From an uncultured SAR86 cluster bacterium (GTDB lineage Bacteria; Pseudomonadota; Gammaproteobacteria; Magnimaribacterales; AG-339-G14), in contig CACOBG010000002.1 in assembly GCA_902625415.1 (NCBI GenBank), forward strand, positions 85,783-149,782: 64,000 nucleotides of DNA. The letters are read 5' to 3'. Position numbers and translations under genes: made by a program. Under the pieces are notes generated by a model. That model made no database searches, was not told where the DNA came from, and worked only from the letters and a program-made list of their open reading frames with translations. The stretch's first letter is position 1, and each line of letters begins with the position of its first letter. Shown here piece after piece: positions 27,980 to 41,270 of this stretch.

Positions 27980-28498
27980 ATGTCACGCTTAGATACTAAG
28001 AAAGTTCTAGTTGAGGATTTAAATAAGATTGCTCAAGAAGCTTTTTCTGTGATCGCTGTTGATTATCGAGGAACTAATGTTCCTGGTTTAACTCAACTTA
28101 GAAAGGAAGCTAAATCACAGGCTGTTCAATTAAAAGTTATTAAAAATACTTTAGCAAAAAGAGCTTTGGAGAATACTAAATTCGATTCTTTAAATGAAAT
28201 TCTTACAGGTCCAACCCTGTTGGCTTTTTCTATGAATGATTTTCAAAGTGCAGCAAAACTTGTAAAAGACTTTGCAGCCAAAGAAGAATCATTTGAAGTA
28301 AAAGGACTTTCCATAGGAGAAGGTTTTCTTGAGCCAAACGAGCTTAAGGCCTTAGCTTCTCTTCCATCAAAAGAAGAAGCAATTTCTATGCTTCTAGGAT
28401 TAATCCAGGCTCCACTTAATAAACTTGCCGGAACTTTAAATGAGGTTCCGTCACAGTTAGTTAGAACTGTTAACGCAGTGAGTCAAACTAAATCTTAA
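27980..28498 (+). CDS. rplJ: 50S ribosomal protein L10
   Basis: VDYRGTNVPGLTQLRKEA, TGPTLLAFS; between rplA and rplL. Confidence 0.97.
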   Translation: MSRLDTKKVLVEDLNKIAQEAFSVIAVDYRGTNVPGLTQLRKEAKSQAVQLKVIKNTLAKRALENTKFDSLNEILTGPTLLAFSMNDFQSAAKLVKDFAAKEESFEVKGLSIGEGFLEPNELKALASLPSKEEAISMLLGLIQAPLNKLAGTLNEVPSQLVRTVNAVSQTKS

Positions 28499-28524
28499 TT
28501 ATCTAGGCATAACGGAGAAAAATA

Positions 28525-28905
28525 ATGGCTATTACAAAAGAAGAAATACTCGATGCGATATCAGAAATGAGCGTTATGGATGTAGTTGATTTGGTAAAAC
28601 TTATGGAAGAAAAATTTGGCGTCACTGCTGCAGCTCCAGTTGCTGCTGCTGCTGCTCCTGCAGCAGGTGGCGAAGCCGCTGCTGCTGAAGAGCAAAGTGA
28701 ATTTGAAATTTTCTTAGCTGATGTTGGTGAAAAGAAAATCGATGTCATCAAGGCTGTGAGAGCAATTACTGGCTTGGGCTTGAAAGAAGCTAAAGCAATA
28801 GTTGATGGCGCTCCCGCTTCTGTTAAAGAAGGCGCAAATAAAGATGAGGCCGAACAAGCCAAATCTCAACTTGAAGAAGCTGGCGCAAAGGTAGAACTAA
28901 AATAA
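28525..28905 (+). CDS. rplL: 50S ribosomal protein L7/L12
   Basis: Ala-rich hinge and [28 protein letters not shown]. Confidence 0.98.
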   Translation: MAITKEEILDAISEMSVMDVVDLVKLMEEKFGVTAAAPVAAAAAPAAGGEAAAAEEQSEFEIFLADVGEKKIDVIKAVRAITGLGLKEAKAIVDGAPASVKEGANKDEAEQAKSQLEEAGAKVELK

Positions 28906-28928
28906 CTTCATTTATAGGCTAAATTTAT

Positions 28929-31900
28929 ATGGCAAGTACATACTCATTTGCAGAAAAAAAGAGAATAAGAAAAAGTTTTGAAAAAATTTCTAGTGCGATG
29001 TCACTACCTGACATCTTAGAAATCCAAACCGATTCGTATGATTACTTTTTACAAAATATTCCTGATGCTACAAAGAGGAAAAATCAAGGCTTGGAAAGCG
29101 TTTTTCAATCGATTTTTCCAATCAACAGTGTCTCTGGAAATGCAAGGATTGAGTACTTAGGTTATAAACTACAAGACCCTGAATTCGATGTTCAAGAGTG
29201 TCTTCCGCGAGGAAAAACTTATGAGGCGCCTTTAATAATAAGATGCAGAATTATCTTTATTGATAAAACCACTGGCGAAGAAAACCTCAAGAGCGCTAGA
29301 GAAGAAGAAGTTTATATGGGAACTGTTCCTTTGATGACAGAGCATGGAACTTTTGTAATTAATGGTACTGAAAGGGTAGTTGTTTCTCAGCTGCATAGAT
29401 CACCAGGTTTGATATTTGATCATGACAGGGGTAAAACTCATTCATCAGGGAAACTCTTATACTCTTCTAGAGTAATACCTTATAGAGGTTCTTGGTTAGA
29501 CTTCGAATTTGATCATAAAGATCTTGTTTACATTCGTATTGACAGAAGAAGAAAACTCTATGCGACCATCTTACTAAGGGCAATAGGTTTTACTTCCCAA
29601 GAGATATTAGAGAAGTTCTACGAAAAAGAAACTTATCTAATAGGTTCAAATAGTTATTCTTTGAAAGTCATTCCTAGAAGAATGGTTGGTAAGATTGCTC
29701 CCTCAGATATAAAAGGCAGTCAAGGTGTAATAATCGAAGCAGGTAAAAGAATAACTGCCAGACACATAAGACTAATTGAGTCGAGCAAGATTAAAACTTT
29801 AGAGGTTCCAAAAGAAAGTCTCTTCAATCAAACAATTGCCGAAGATATTATTGATCCTTCAACTGGAGAAATCGCAATAGCATGCAACACTTTGATCGAT
29901 GAAGAAATTCTTCTCAAATTGAGTGAGCTAAAACTAAAAGAAATTAATGTTCTTTATATAAATGAGCTTGAATCAGGCCCATATATCTCAGATACCTTAA
30001 GATCAGATACTACTTCTAATTCACTAGAAGCTCTTGCTGAAATCTACAGAATGATGAGACCTGGAGAACCGCCTACCAAAGAAGCTGCAACTCTCTTATT
30101 TGAGAACCTATTTTTTAATGCAGATAAATATGATCTTTCTGATGTAGGAAGGATGAAATTCAATAAAAGGCTAGGTAGGGAAGAGTTAATAGGAAAGGGC
30201 ACTTTGGATAACGATGATATCCTTGAGGTTATAAAAACTTTGGTAGATATTCGAAATGGAAAACAAACCTGTGATGATATAGATCATCTTGGAAATCGAA
30301 GGATCAGATCAGTAGGAGAAATGGTTGCTAACCAAGTTAGAGTAGGTTTGTTGAGAGTAGAAAGAGCCGTAAGAGAAAGGTTAAACATTGCAGAGGCAGA
30401 AGAATTAGGACCAGCAGATTTAATTAATGCAAAACCAATAACTGCAGCAATAAACGAGTTTTTTGGTTCAAGTCAGTTATCTCAATTCATGGATCAAAAT
30501 AATCCTCTATCCGAAGTAACTCATAAAAGACGTGTCTCAGCACTGGGCCCTGGAGGACTAACTCGTGAAAGAGCTGGTTTTGAAGTCAGAGATGTTCATC
30601 CTTCTCATTACGGTAGAGTTTGTCCAATTGAAACTCCTGAGGGACCAAATATTGGTTTAATAAATTCTTTATCAGTATATGCAAAAGTTAATGATTTCGG
30701 TTTTCTTGAGACTCCCTACAGAAAAGTCGAAAACGGCAAGGTAACCGATGAAATTCAATATGTATCTGCAATTGAAGAAGGTGAATTTGTTATAGCACAA
30801 GCCTCAGTAAAATTAGACAAAAACAATAAATTTGTTGAAGAGCTCGTTCCAGTTAGATATAGAAATGAGTTTGAGTTAATGACTGTTGACAGAGTAGATC
30901 TTATGGATGTCTCTCCTCAACAAGTAGTTTCAATTGCTGCAGCGCTAATACCTTTTCTGGAACATGATGATGCTAATAGGGCATTGATGGGATCAAATAT
31001 GCAACGTCAAGCAGTTCCAACTTTATCAACAGAAGCTCCTTTAGTTGGTACGGGCATGGAAAGACTGGTAGCACAATACTCTGGAGATTGTATTATTGCT
31101 AAAAATTCTGGAACAGTTGAAAAAGTAGATTCGGGAAAAATAGTTGTAAGGAAAAACCTTAAAGAGATAAGCGCAACCGACTCAGCTGTCGATATTTATA
31201 ATCTGATTAAATACACAAGATCAAATCAAAATACCTGCATCAATCAAAGACCTATTGTAAGTGAGGGAGATAAGATTTCTGCTGGAGACATATTGGCAGA
31301 TGGTTCTTCAATAGACTTAGGAGAGTTAGCGCTTGGACAAAATATCAAAGTTGCTTTTATGGCATGGCACGGCTACAACTTTGAAGATTCAATCTTGATT
31401 TCAGATAAATTAGTTAAAGATGACAAGCTTACAAGTGTTCATATTATTGAAGAGACTTGCACGGCAAGAGATACAAAACTTGGCCCAGATGAAATAACAG
31501 CAGATATTCCTAATGTTGGTGAGTCTGCTTTATCAAAACTTGATGAATGCGGAATAGTTCACATTGGAGCGGAAGTAAATGCAGGAGATATTCTTGTTGG
31601 TAAAGTTACTCCAAAAGGGGAAACACAACTTTCTCCAGAAGAAAAACTATTAAGAGCAATATTTGGAGAAAAAGCATCAGATGTAAAAGATACATCCTTA
31701 AGAGTTAAAGCCGGACAAGATGGTACTGTTATTGATGTTCAAGTATTTACTAGAGAGGGTTTAGAAAAAAATTCTCGAGCTGAAGTAATAGAATCGGTTT
31801 CTTTGGCAGAGATTCAAAAAGATATTGATCAAGAATTAAGTATAGTTTCCGAAGCTACCATTAATTCCCTAATGCCATCTCTTGAAGGTAAGAAAGTTAT

Positions 31901-33005
31901 CAGCGGAAGAGGTATTTCCAAAGGAGAGGCTTTGACAAAAGACTTCTTAAAGAGCTTGCCCGCTTCGGAATGGTTCAAATTGAGAATGCAAGATGAAAAG
32001 CTTAACGATTTGATAAAAGAATCAAAGGACAATCTCAAAAAATATGAGGACATGCTTAAAGAACGCTTTGAAGCTAAAAAAAGAAAAATAGTTTCTGGCG
32101 ATGATTTGCCTCCAGGGGTGCAACAAGTAATTAAAGTTTACCTCGCCGTAAAAAGAAAAATTCAGCCTGGAGATAAACTTGCAGGAAGGCATGGTAATAA
32201 AGGTGTAATTTCAGTAGTCATGCCTGTCGAGGATATGCCTTATGATGAAAACGGAGAACCAGTTGATTTAGTTCTAAATCCCCTAGGAGTCCCTTCAAGA
32301 ATGAATGTAGGTCAACTTCTTGAAGTCCACTTAGGCTGGGCATCAAAAGAACTAGGTAAAAAAATAGGTGAGCTAGTTGAAAAGTCTAAGAACCTTTCTG
32401 AAGTAAAACCTTTTGTTGAAAAAATTTATTCTTCTACTGGAAAAAAAGAAGAGCTTGAAAAACTCTCTGATAAAGAATTTAAAGAGCTATGTGAAAATTT
32501 AAAGTCAGGAGTGCCAATGGCTACACCAGTTTTTGATGGAGCATCAGAAGAAGAGATTAAAAAGATGCTCGAACTAGCTGATTTACCATCTTCTGGTCAA
32601 GCTCAACTATATGATGGAAGAACGGGCGAGGCTTTCGATAGATTAGTGACAATTGGATACATGTATATTTTAAAATTAAATCATTTAATCGAAGATAAGA
32701 TGCATGCTAGATCTACAGGTTCATACAGTCTTGTTACTCAACAACCTCTTGGAGGGAAAGCTCAATTTGGAGGTCAAAGGCTTGGAGAAATGGAAGTATG
32801 GGCTCTAGAAGCTTACGGAGCTGCTAACACTTTACAAGAGATGTTGACTGTAAAATCAGATGACGTTCCAGGAAGAACAAAGGTATACAAAAATATTGTA
32901 GATGGTAATTATGAAATGGAAGCTGGCATCCCCGAATCCTATAATGTTTTAACCAAAGAAGTCAGATCTCTAGGAATAGACATAGACTTCGACGAGGTAG
33001 ATTAA
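28929..33005 (+). CDS. rpoB: DNA-directed RNA polymerase subunit beta
   Basis: [60 protein letters not shown]. Confidence 0.99.
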   Translation: MASTYSFAEKKRIRKSFEKISSAMSLPDILEIQTDSYDYFLQNIPDATKRKNQGLESVFQSIFPINSVSGNARIEYLGYKLQDPEFDVQECLPRGKTYEAPLIIRCRIIFIDKTTGEENLKSAREEEVYMGTVPLMTEHGTFVINGTERVVVSQLHRSPGLIFDHDRGKTHSSGKLLYSSRVIPYRGSWLDFEFDHKDLVYIRIDRRRKLYATILLRAIGFTSQEILEKFYEKETYLIGSNSYSLKVIPRRMVGKIAPSDIKGSQGVIIEAGKRITARHIRLIESSKIKTLEVPKESLFNQTIAEDIIDPSTGEIAIACNTLIDEEILLKLSELKLKEINVLYINELESGPYISDTLRSDTTSNSLEALAEIYRMMRPGEPPTKEAATLLFENLFFNADKYDLSDVGRMKFNKRLGREELIGKGTLDNDDILEVIKTLVDIRNGKQTCDDIDHLGNRRIRSVGEMVANQVRVGLLRVERAVRERLNIAEAEELGPADLINAKPITAAINEFFGSSQLSQFMDQNNPLSEVTHKRRVSALGPGGLTRERAGFEVRDVHPSHYGRVCPIETPEGPNIGLINSLSVYAKVNDFGFLETPYRKVENGKVTDEIQYVSAIEEGEFVIAQASVKLDKNNKFVEELVPVRYRNEFELMTVDRVDLMDVSPQQVVSIAAALIPFLEHDDANRALMGSNMQRQAVPTLSTEAPLVGTGMERLVAQYSGDCIIAKNSGTVEKVDSGKIVVRKNLKEISATDSAVDIYNLIKYTRSNQNTCINQRPIVSEGDKISAGDILADGSSIDLGELALGQNIKVAFMAWHGYNFEDSILISDKLVKDDKLTSVHIIEETCTARDTKLGPDEITADIPNVGESALSKLDECGIVHIGAEVNAGDILVGKVTPKGETQLSPEEKLLRAIFGEKASDVKDTSLRVKAGQDGTVIDVQVFTREGLEKNSRAEVIESVSLAEIQKDIDQELSIVSEATINSLMPSLEGKKVISGRGISKGEALTKDFLKSLPASEWFKLRMQDEKLNDLIKESKDNLKKYEDMLKERFEAKKRKIVSGDDLPPGVQQVIKVYLAVKRKIQPGDKLAGRHGNKGVISVVMPVEDMPYDENGEPVDLVLNPLGVPSRMNVGQLLEVHLGWASKELGKKIGELVEKSKNLSEVKPFVEKIYSSTGKKEELEKLSDKEFKELCENLKSGVPMATPVFDGASEEEIKKMLELADLPSSGQAQLYDGRTGEAFDRLVTIGYMYILKLNHLIEDKMHARSTGSYSLVTQQPLGGKAQFGGQRLGEMEVWALEAYGAANTLQEMLTVKSDDVPGRTKVYKNIVDGNYEMEAGIPESYNVLTKEVRSLGIDIDFDEVD

Positions 33006-33009
33006 ATTT

Positions 33010-36000
33010 ATGAAAGATTTATTAAAACTTTTTAAACAGGAAGAAGAAAACAATTTCAACGCAATCAAAGCTGGACTAGCTTCTGGGCAGCAAATTAGAT
33101 CTTGGTCTTTTGGAGAAGTAAAAAAACCTGAAACTATTAATTACCGTACCTTCAAGCCTGAGAGAGATGGTTTATTTTGCGCAAAAATATTTGGTCCAGT
33201 TAAGGATTACGAATGTATTTGTGGCAAATATAAAAGAATGAAGCACAGAGGAGTTGTCTGTGAAAAGTGTGGAGTCGAAGTAACACTAGCCAAAGTCAGA
33301 AGAGAAAGAATGGGGCATATAGAACTGGCTGCTCCAGTTGCACATATTTGGTTTTTAAAATCTCTTCCTTCTAGAATATCTCTCCTCTTAGATAAGACTC
33401 TCAGAGAAGTAGAAAGAATTTTATACTTTGAATCTTTTGTGGTCACAGACCCAGGCATGACTGATCTTGAAAAAGGTCAAATTTTAGATGAAGAAGAATA
33501 CTTTGAAAAACTTGAGGAGTTTGGAGAAGAATTTTCGGCTGGTATGGGAGCGGAATCTGTAAAAATTCTTCTTTCCGAGATGAACTTGGACAATGAAATA
33601 TCAGAAGTACAAGAACAAATTGATTCCACAAACAGTGATGCTAAGAAAAAGAAGCTTTCCAAAAGATTAAAAATTCTTAAGGCTTTTACCTCCTCTAACA
33701 ACAAACCAGAGTGGATGATCTTGGACGTATTACCTGTCTTACCTCCAGACCTAAGACCTCTTGTTCCTTTGGAAGGCGGAAGGTTTGCAACATCTGATCT
33801 TAACGATCTTTACAGGAGAGTTATCAATCGTAATAACAGGCTTAAAAGATTAATAGAGCTTAATGCTCCTGAAATAATTGTTAGAAACGAAAAAAGAATG
33901 CTTCAAGAATCAGTAGATGCATTACTCGACAATGGAAGAAGAGGAAGAGCTATCACTGGTTCAAACAAAAGGCCTTTGAAATCTCTCGCAGATATGATTA
34001 AAGGAAAACAAGGAAGATTTAGACAAAATTTACTTGGTAAAAGAGTAGATTATTCCGGAAGATCTGTAATTGTTGTGGGTCCAACATTAAAACTTCATCA
34101 ATGTGGACTACCTAAGAAAATGGCTTTGGAGCTTTTCAAACCATTTGTCTTTGGAAAACTTCAACAACTAGAATTAGCAACAACTATTAAAGGCGCTAAA
34201 AGAATGGTTGAAAGGGAAGAGCCAGTAGTTTGGGACATTTTGGCAGACGTAATCAGGGAACATCCAATTCTGCTAAATAGAGCACCTACTCTTCATAGAC
34301 TTGGAATACAAGCCTTTGAACCAACTTTGATTGAAGGAAAAGCTATTCAACTTCATCCTCTAGTTTGTAAAGCTTACAACGCAGACTTTGATGGCGATCA
34401 AATGGCAGTGCACGTTCCTCTCACCTTAGGGGCTCAACTAGAGTGTAGAGCTTTAATGATGGCAAGCAATAATATTCTTTCACCGTCTAATGGAAAACCA
34501 ATTATTGACCCTTCTCAAGATGTAGTCCTTGGTATTTATTACATGACGAGGGAAAAGGTTTCAGCCAAAGGAGAAGGTTCAATTTTTGCAGACATAAATG
34601 AAGTCCACAGAGCATATGACAGTGGAAATGTCGATCTTCAGGCAAAAGTAAAGGTTAGATTGGCAAATAAAGAATCAGAGCTAAATCTAGTTGATACAAC
34701 CGTCGGTAGAGCAATTCTTTCTGGAATTCTTCCTAAGGAACTTGATTTTGAACTCATAAATAAACCTCTAGACAGTAAGTCAATATCTTCTCTTATCAAC
34801 ATGTCATACAGACATAGCGGTTTAAAAGAAACAGTAATATTTGCAGACAAACTTATGTACTTGGGATATGAGTATTCTACAAAGTCTGGATCTTCAATTT
34901 GTGTAGATGATTGTGTAATTCCTACCGACAAAGAGGAAATCATCTCAAGCGCTGAAACTGAAGTAAAAGAAATCGAATCTCAGTATTCATCTGGTCTAGT
35001 AACGCAAGGTGAAAAGTACAATAAAGTTATTGATATTTGGTCAAGAGCAAATGAAAAAGTTGCAAGTTCTTTAATGGATACAATTTCAACAGAAAAAGTT
35101 GAAGATAGAGAAGGAAATTCTGTAGACCAAAAATCCTTTAACTCGGTCTTTATGTATTTAGATTCTGGTGCAAGAAGTTCTCCTGCACAGGTTAGACAAC
35201 TTGCTGGAATGAGAGGTCTAATGGCTAAACCAGATGGTTCAATAATTGAGACTCCAATTACTGCGAACTTTAGAGAAGGTTTAACCGTTCTACAGTATTT
35301 CACCTCTACTCACGGCGCTAGAAAAGGTCTGGCAGATACTGCATTAAAGACTGCCAACTCAGGTTATTTAACAAGAAGATTGGTCGATGTTGCACAAGAT
35401 CTAGTAATTAGAGAAGAGGATTGTGAAACAAAAGATGGTATAGAGCTTAGATCAATCATTGAAGGTGGTGAAGTTGTTCAACATTTAAAAGATAGAATTT
35501 TAGGTAGAGTTTTAGCGGAACCATTATCTTCAAAAGATGGGTCTTTCAAAATTCCTAAAGGTACTTTAATTGATGAGCCATTAGCTGAACAAATTGAACA
35601 AAACAACATAGATATTGCGAAAGTAAAATCTCCAATAACATGTGAAACCAGTTTTGGAATTTGTTCAAAATGCTACGGAAGAGATTTAGGAAGAGGAAAT
35701 CTAGTAGATCCTGGTGAAGCCGTTGGAATTGTTGCTGCTCAATCTATTGGTGAGCCCGGAACTCAACTTACAATGAGAACTTTCCATATTGGAGGAGCCG
35801 CTTCTAGGTCTTCAGAGGAAGACAGAATACAAGCTAAGTATGATGGAACTGTGAAATTTAGAAATCTGAATTCACTTCAAAATAAATCTAAAAAACAAGT
35901 TTGCATTTCTAGATCAGCTGAATTGGTTCTTTTTGATGAGAATGAATCTGAAAAAGAAAGATACAAAATTCCTTACGGAGCCGAAATAAATGTCAACGAA

Positions 36001-37182
36001 GGTGCTGCTATAAAATCTGGAGAATTATTGGCAACTTGGGATCCATTAAATCACCCGATAATTTCTGAAGTTAAGGGTAAGGCAAATCTTAAAGATATGG
36101 AAAATGGTATTACCATCAGAGAAGTTACTGACGAGTTAACAGGCTTATCAAGCGTGGAGATCTTGGATGCGTCTGAAAGAACTTCTGCAGGAAAAGATAT
36201 GAATCCTATGGTGGTTATAACAGATGCTAAAGGAAAAGAAGTTATGCTTCCCGGAGGAAAAAGACCTGCTGAATATAAGTTAGAACAAAAATCTCTCGTT
36301 AATGTAACTGATGGTCAATCTATTGAAATAGGTGATGTTCTTGCAAGAATTCCTAAAGAATCTTCCAAAACAAGAGATATTACTGGAGGACTTCCTAGAG
36401 TTGCTGATTTATTTGAAGCAAGACAACCAAAAGAAGTTGCTATTCTTGCTGAAATTAGTGGAGTAGTTTCTTGGGGAAAAGAGACCAAAGGTAAGAGAAG
36501 ATTAGTTTTAACTGGTAAAGAAGGTAAAGAAGAGATTATTCGTGAAACTTTAATACCTAAAACAAGAAGTATTAATGTCTTTGAAGGAGAAACCGTTACC
36601 AAAGGAGACGTGATAAGTGAAGGTTCTTTGAGCCCGCACGATATTCTTTCTTTGAAAGGAGTTGAGGAACTAACAGAGTATGTGGTTAATGAGATTCAAG
36701 ATGTTTATCGATTACAGGGTGTTGAAATAAGCGATAAACATATCGAGTGCATCCTGAGACAAATGCTTAGAAAAGTTGAAGTTACTGAGTCTGGAGATAC
36801 AGATCTAATCATAGGAGATCAACTGGAACTTTCAGAAGTATTACAACAAAATAAAAAAGCCTCTTCAGATGGCGGAATTCCAGCTAAATTCAAGCGTCTT
36901 TTATTAGGAATTACCAAAGCATCTCTTGCTACAGAGTCTTTTGTCTCAGCTGCATCTTTCCAAGAAACTACAAGAGTTCTTACCGAAGCCTCTGTAACTG
37001 GAAAGATAGACAAGTTAAGAGGCCTTAAAGAGAATGTTGTGATAGGAAGGCTTATTCCAGCTGGAACTGGATATGGAGCCTCTCAAGGACAAGCTGATTT
37101 AGTTTCAGATATTGAATCCGAGCTCAGCGAAGTAATCGCTGATACTGAGGCTGATCAAAGTGAATCTTCTAGCGAAGAATAG
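33010..37182 (+). CDS. rpoC: DNA-directed RNA polymerase subunit beta'
   Basis: [43 protein letters not shown]; no intein. Confidence 0.99.
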   Translation: MKDLLKLFKQEEENNFNAIKAGLASGQQIRSWSFGEVKKPETINYRTFKPERDGLFCAKIFGPVKDYECICGKYKRMKHRGVVCEKCGVEVTLAKVRRERMGHIELAAPVAHIWFLKSLPSRISLLLDKTLREVERILYFESFVVTDPGMTDLEKGQILDEEEYFEKLEEFGEEFSAGMGAESVKILLSEMNLDNEISEVQEQIDSTNSDAKKKKLSKRLKILKAFTSSNNKPEWMILDVLPVLPPDLRPLVPLEGGRFATSDLNDLYRRVINRNNRLKRLIELNAPEIIVRNEKRMLQESVDALLDNGRRGRAITGSNKRPLKSLADMIKGKQGRFRQNLLGKRVDYSGRSVIVVGPTLKLHQCGLPKKMALELFKPFVFGKLQQLELATTIKGAKRMVEREEPVVWDILADVIREHPILLNRAPTLHRLGIQAFEPTLIEGKAIQLHPLVCKAYNADFDGDQMAVHVPLTLGAQLECRALMMASNNILSPSNGKPIIDPSQDVVLGIYYMTREKVSAKGEGSIFADINEVHRAYDSGNVDLQAKVKVRLANKESELNLVDTTVGRAILSGILPKELDFELINKPLDSKSISSLINMSYRHSGLKETVIFADKLMYLGYEYSTKSGSSICVDDCVIPTDKEEIISSAETEVKEIESQYSSGLVTQGEKYNKVIDIWSRANEKVASSLMDTISTEKVEDREGNSVDQKSFNSVFMYLDSGARSSPAQVRQLAGMRGLMAKPDGSIIETPITANFREGLTVLQYFTSTHGARKGLADTALKTANSGYLTRRLVDVAQDLVIREEDCETKDGIELRSIIEGGEVVQHLKDRILGRVLAEPLSSKDGSFKIPKGTLIDEPLAEQIEQNNIDIAKVKSPITCETSFGICSKCYGRDLGRGNLVDPGEAVGIVAAQSIGEPGTQLTMRTFHIGGAASRSSEEDRIQAKYDGTVKFRNLNSLQNKSKKQVCISRSAELVLFDENESEKERYKIPYGAEINVNEGAAIKSGELLATWDPLNHPIISEVKGKANLKDMENGITIREVTDELTGLSSVEILDASERTSAGKDMNPMVVITDAKGKEVMLPGGKRPAEYKLEQKSLVNVTDGQSIEIGDVLARIPKESSKTRDITGGLPRVADLFEARQPKEVAILAEISGVVSWGKETKGKRRLVLTGKEGKEEIIRETLIPKTRSINVFEGETVTKGDVISEGSLSPHDILSLKGVEELTEYVVNEIQDVYRLQGVEISDKHIECILRQMLRKVEVTESGDTDLIIGDQLELSEVLQQNKKASSDGGIPAKFKRLLLGITKASLATESFVSAASFQETTRVLTEASVTGKIDKLRGLKENVVIGRLIPAGTGYGASQGQADLVSDIESELSEVIADTEADQSESSSEE

Positions 37183-37183
37183 T

Positions 37184-37212
37184 TTGACCAAATGACAATG
37201 TCTCATTAAAAT
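37184..37212 (+). promoter_or_regulatory. Candidate sigma70 promoter upstream of rpsL (TTGACC-N17-TAAAAT)
   Basis: -35 at 37184-37189, -10 at 37207-37212, in the 43-nt rpoC-rpsL gap. Confidence 0.5.
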
Positions 37213-37225
37213 CGCGCACTTAATT

Positions 37226-37597
37226 ATGGCAAGAGTAAATCAATTAATAAGAAAACCTAGAAAGGTTAAGAAAGCTAAAAGTGATGTCCCTGCGTTGGTA
37301 GGTTCTCCGCAAAAAAGGGGAGTTTGTACCAGGGTTTATACAACAACTCCGAAAAAACCTAATTCAGCTTTAAGAAAAGTTTGTAAAGTAAGATTAACTT
37401 CTGGATACGAAGTTATTTCCTACATTGGTGGAGAAGGTCATAATCTTCAAGAACACTCTGTTGTTTTAATTAGAGGTGGTCGAGTTAAAGATCTTCCTGG
37501 TGTTAGATATCATACTGTTAGAGGTACACTGGATACTACGGGTGTCGAAGACAGAAAACAACGTAGATCAAAATACGGATCCAAGAGGCCTAAATAA
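37226..37597 (+). CDS. rpsL: 30S ribosomal protein S12
   Basis: [24 protein letters not shown]. Confidence 0.99.
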   Translation: MARVNQLIRKPRKVKKAKSDVPALVGSPQKRGVCTRVYTTTPKKPNSALRKVCKVRLTSGYEVISYIGGEGHNLQEHSVVLIRGGRVKDLPGVRYHTVRGTLDTTGVEDRKQRRSKYGSKRPK

Positions 37598-38067
37598 TGC
37601 CTAGAAAAGGACCAGTTCCAAAAAGAGATGTAATCCCTGATCCAAAATATGGGAATGTAAAACTTGCTAAGTTTGTAAATAACTTAATGCAAAGAGGAAA
37701 AAAAAGTACAGCTGAAAAAATTATCTACTCTGCCTTAGATCAAGTATCTTCAAAATCAAAAAGAGATCCGCTTGAAGTTTTTGAAGAAGCATTAGATCAA
37801 GTTGGTCCTCAAGTTGAAGTTAAATCTAGAAGGGTTGGTGGTGCTACCTATCAGGTCCCTTTAGAAGTAAAAACTTCAAGACGTCTTGCTTTGGCTATGA
37901 GATGGATCGTTTCAAGTGCCAAGAAAAGATCTGAAAAAAATATGTCTACAAAACTTGCTGGCGAATTGATTGATGCTGCTGACGGAAGAGGAGAGGCAGT
38001 AAAAAAACGCCAGGATACTCATAAAATGGCCGAAGCAAACAAAGCTTTCTCTCACTTTAGATTTTAA
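37597..38067 (+). CDS. rpsG: 30S ribosomal protein S7
   Basis: [37 protein letters not shown]. Confidence 0.99.
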   Translation: MPRKGPVPKRDVIPDPKYGNVKLAKFVNNLMQRGKKSTAEKIIYSALDQVSSKSKRDPLEVFEEALDQVGPQVEVKSRRVGGATYQVPLEVKTSRRLALAMRWIVSSAKKRSEKNMSTKLAGELIDAADGRGEAVKKRQDTHKMAEANKAFSHFRF

Positions 38068-38070
38068 TAA

Positions 38071-40185
38071 ATGTCTGCAAGAAAAGTTCCTTTAAACCTT
38101 TATAGAAATATTGGCATTTGCGCGCACGTTGATGCAGGTAAGACTACAACAACCGAAAGGGTTCTTTTTTATACTGGAATATCACACAAAATAGGTGAAG
38201 TTCATGATGGCGCTGCCACAATGGATTGGATGGAACAAGAACAAGAGAGGGGTATTACCATTACTTCAGCTGCTACGACTTGTTTTTGGAAAGGCATGAG
38301 GAGTCAATTTAATGAACACAGAATTAATATAATCGATACTCCAGGACACGTTGATTTTACGATTGAAGTAGAAAGATCATTAAGAGTTTTGGATGGCGCT
38401 GTAGTTGTTTTTTGCGGAAGCTCTGGCGTAGAACCTCAATCAGAAACTGTCTGGAGGCAAGCAAACAGATACAAAGTTCCTAGAATAGCTTTTGTAAATA
38501 AAATGGATAGAGCCGGAGCTGACTTTTTAAGAGTTGTTGGTCAAATTAAAGATAGGTTAGGCGCTACTCCTGTACCCATACAACTTCCTATAGGTGCAGA
38601 AGATGATTTTAAAGGAATCATTGATTTGATGAGAATGAAAGCTCTCTACTGGGATGGAGATGATATGGGAACATCTTATAGAGAAGAAGATATTCCATCA
38701 GACCTTCTTGATCAGTCAAATGAATATAGAGAAGCGATGCTTGAGTCAGTCGCAGAGGCAAGTGAAGAATTAATGGAAAAATATTTGGAAAATGGCGACC
38801 TATCTCTTGAAGAAATAATTCAAGGTATCAGGATTAGGACTTTAAATAATGAAATTGTTCCTACTATATGCGGTTCTGCCTTTAAGAATAAAGGCGTTCA
38901 ACCAATGTTGGATTGTGTAATTGACTTTCTCCCTTCGCCTGACGAAGTAGAAGCAATACAAGGTATTTTGGAGGATGAGGAAACAACCGACCAAAGATCA
39001 TCAAGCGATGAAGAGCCTTTTTCTGCTTTGGCCTTTAAAATCGCAACAGATCCTTTTGTTGGAACTTTAACATTTGTAAGAGTTTATTCGGGAGTTTTAA
39101 ATTCTGGAGATGCCGTTTATTCTCCTGCAAAAAGATCCAAAGAGAGAATCGGAAGAATGCTTCAGATGCATGCCAACAATAGAAGTGAAATATCAGAAGT
39201 AAGAGCAGGAGACATAGCTGCAGTTATTGGTTTGAAGGACGTAACAACAGGAGATACTTTATGCGATCTTAAAAAACCAATTATCCTAGAAAAAATGACT
39301 TTCCCTGAACCTGTTATTTCTGTTGCAGTTGAACCTAAAACAAAGACAGACCAAGAAAAAATGTCTACAGCCTTAGGAAGACTTGCTCAAGAAGATCCAT
39401 CTTTCAGAGTGAATTCCGATGAAGAGTCTGGTCAGACAATTATTTCTGGTATGGGAGAACTTCATCTAGATGTCCTTGTTGATAGAATGAAAAGGGAATT
39501 TGATGTTGAAGCTAACATCGGTAAACCTCAAGTAGCATACCGAGAAACAATTAAGAAAGATGTTGAATCTGAAGGAAAATTTGTCAGACAATCTGGAGGA
39601 AAAGGTCAATACGGTCATGTTTGGTTAAAAATAGAGCCTTTAACAGAAGCTGAAAAAGAAGATGAAAATGAAGTATTTCAGTTTGTGAATAAAATTGTTG
39701 GAGGAACCATTCCAAGAGAATTCATTCCGGCCGTCGAAAAAGGTGCCTTCGAACAAATGCAATCAGGAATATTAGGTGGTTTTCCTTTGATCGATGTAAA
39801 AGTAACGGTTTATGATGGATCTTTTCACGATGTAGATTCTTCAGAGATAGCTTTTAAAGTTGCCTCCTCGATGGCTTTAAAAGATGGAGCACTAAAAGCT
39901 AATCCAGTCATCCTTGAACCAATAATGAAACTGGAAGTTGTGACTCCAGAAGAGTATATGGGAGATGTTGTTGGAGACTTAAATAGAAGAAGAGGCATAG
40001 TTCAAGGCATGAATGATATTCATGCTGGAAAGGTTCTAGATGGAGAAGTTCCACTTGCAGAAATGTTTGGTTATGCAACTGATCTAAGGTCTGCCACTCA
40101 AGGAAGAGCAACTTTCACCATGGAACCTTTGAAGTATTCAGAAGTCCCTGCAAATGTTGCAGAAGCTCTTATAAATAAAGGTTAA
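38071..40185 (+). CDS. fusA: Elongation factor G
   Basis: [53 protein letters not shown]. Confidence 0.99.
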   Translation: MSARKVPLNLYRNIGICAHVDAGKTTTTERVLFYTGISHKIGEVHDGAATMDWMEQEQERGITITSAATTCFWKGMRSQFNEHRINIIDTPGHVDFTIEVERSLRVLDGAVVVFCGSSGVEPQSETVWRQANRYKVPRIAFVNKMDRAGADFLRVVGQIKDRLGATPVPIQLPIGAEDDFKGIIDLMRMKALYWDGDDMGTSYREEDIPSDLLDQSNEYREAMLESVAEASEELMEKYLENGDLSLEEIIQGIRIRTLNNEIVPTICGSAFKNKGVQPMLDCVIDFLPSPDEVEAIQGILEDEETTDQRSSSDEEPFSALAFKIATDPFVGTLTFVRVYSGVLNSGDAVYSPAKRSKERIGRMLQMHANNRSEISEVRAGDIAAVIGLKDVTTGDTLCDLKKPIILEKMTFPEPVISVAVEPKTKTDQEKMSTALGRLAQEDPSFRVNSDEESGQTIISGMGELHLDVLVDRMKREFDVEANIGKPQVAYRETIKKDVESEGKFVRQSGGKGQYGHVWLKIEPLTEAEKEDENEVFQFVNKIVGGTIPREFIPAVEKGAFEQMQSGILGGFPLIDVKVTVYDGSFHDVDSSEIAFKVASSMALKDGALKANPVILEPIMKLEVVTPEEYMGDVVGDLNRRRGIVQGMNDIHAGKVLDGEVPLAEMFGYATDLRSATQGRATFTMEPLKYSEVPANVAEALINKG

Positions 40186-40192
40186 TTTCTTA

Positions 40193-40221
40193 TTGACAGT
40201 CTCCAAGGGCAGGCATAGAAT
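40193..40221 (+). promoter_or_regulatory. Candidate S10-operon promoter (TTGACA-N17-TAGAAT)
   Basis: -35 at 40193-40198, -10 at 40216-40221, in the 122-nt fusA-rpsJ gap. Confidence 0.65.
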
Positions 40222-40307
40222 TGCCGCTCTTTTGCGTATTTATATGTAAAAGGCCGATTTTTTCGGCACGTTCTTTAAAAATTTTGTTGTTTAAATAGAG
40301 GTAAGCT

Positions 40308-40628
40308 TTGCAAAGCCAAAATATAAGAATTCGTCTAAAAGCTTTTGATAACAAGCTGATAGATAAGTCTGCAAAAGAAATTGTAGAGACTGTTAAAAGA
40401 ACTGGCGCAGTTGTAAAAGGACCTATTCCCATGCCTGTGAGAAAAAGGCAAACAACAATTTTAATTTCTCCCCATAAAGATAAGGATGCTCGTGACCAAT
40501 ACGAGATTAGAACTTACAAACGTATTATGGACATAATCAAACCTACTGAAAAAACAGTGGATGCACTCATGAAACTAGATCTTTCTGCTGGTGTAGACGT
40601 ACAAATATCTTTGGATGAACTCAACTAG
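40308..40628 (+). CDS. rpsJ: 30S ribosomal protein S10 (TTG start)
   Basis: [31 protein letters not shown]-like AGAGG upstream. Confidence 0.98.
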   Translation: MQSQNIRIRLKAFDNKLIDKSAKEIVETVKRTGAVVKGPIPMPVRKRQTTILISPHKDKDARDQYEIRTYKRIMDIIKPTEKTVDALMKLDLSAGVDVQISLDELN

Positions 40629-40631
40629 AAA

Positions 40632-41270
40632 ATGATTGGATTAATTGCAAGAAAAGAAGGAATGAGCAGGGTTTTCACTGATGAAGGAAAGTCTGTCCCT
40701 GTTACGGTTTTGAAAATTCATTCAAACGTTGTTTCTCAGATTAAAACTTCTGAAAAAGATGGTTACGATGCCATCCAAATATCAGCAGTAGAGCAATCGG
40801 AAAAAAATCAATCTAAAGCTGAAATAGGTCATTTGAAAAAAAACAATATTTCCTTCAAAAAACTTTCTCAAGAATTTCCCTTAAATATAAGTGAAGAAGA
40901 AAATCTTGATATAGGCTCTGAAATAAAGGCCGATATTTTTGAGGAAGGCCAATTTGTAGATGTTATAGGTACAACAAAGGGAAAAGGCTTTGCGGGTACG
41001 GTTAAAAGATGGAATTTCGCAACTCAAGATGCTACTCATGGAAACTCTCTTGCTCATAGAAAACCAGGTTCAATTGGACAATGTCAAACTCCCGGAAGAG
41101 TTTGGAAAGGAAAAAAAATGTCAGGACACATGGGTAACGTAAGACAAACTACACAAAATTTAAAAGTTCAAAAAATTGATTTGGAAAATAATTTTATTTT
41201 AATCAAGGGAGCTGTTCCTGGTCCAAATGGATCAGAAGTAACCATTAAACCGGCAACTAAAAAAACATGA
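40632..41270 (+). CDS. rplC: 50S ribosomal protein L3
   Basis: [39 protein letters not shown]. Confidence 0.98.
   Translation: MIGLIARKEGMSRVFTDEGKSVPVTVLKIHSNVVSQIKTSEKDGYDAIQISAVEQSEKNQSKAEIGHLKKNNISFKKLSQEFPLNISEEENLDIGSEIKADIFEEGQFVDVIGTTKGKGFAGTVKRWNFATQDATHGNSLAHRKPGSIGQCQTPGRVWKGKKMSGHMGNVRQTTQNLKVQKIDLENNFILIKGAVPGPNGSEVTIKPATKKT

Noticed and set aside
28503-28862. 119-aa minus-strand Ala/Ser-rich ORF
   Set aside because: Antisense of rplL; a by-product of the Ala-rich hinge codons.
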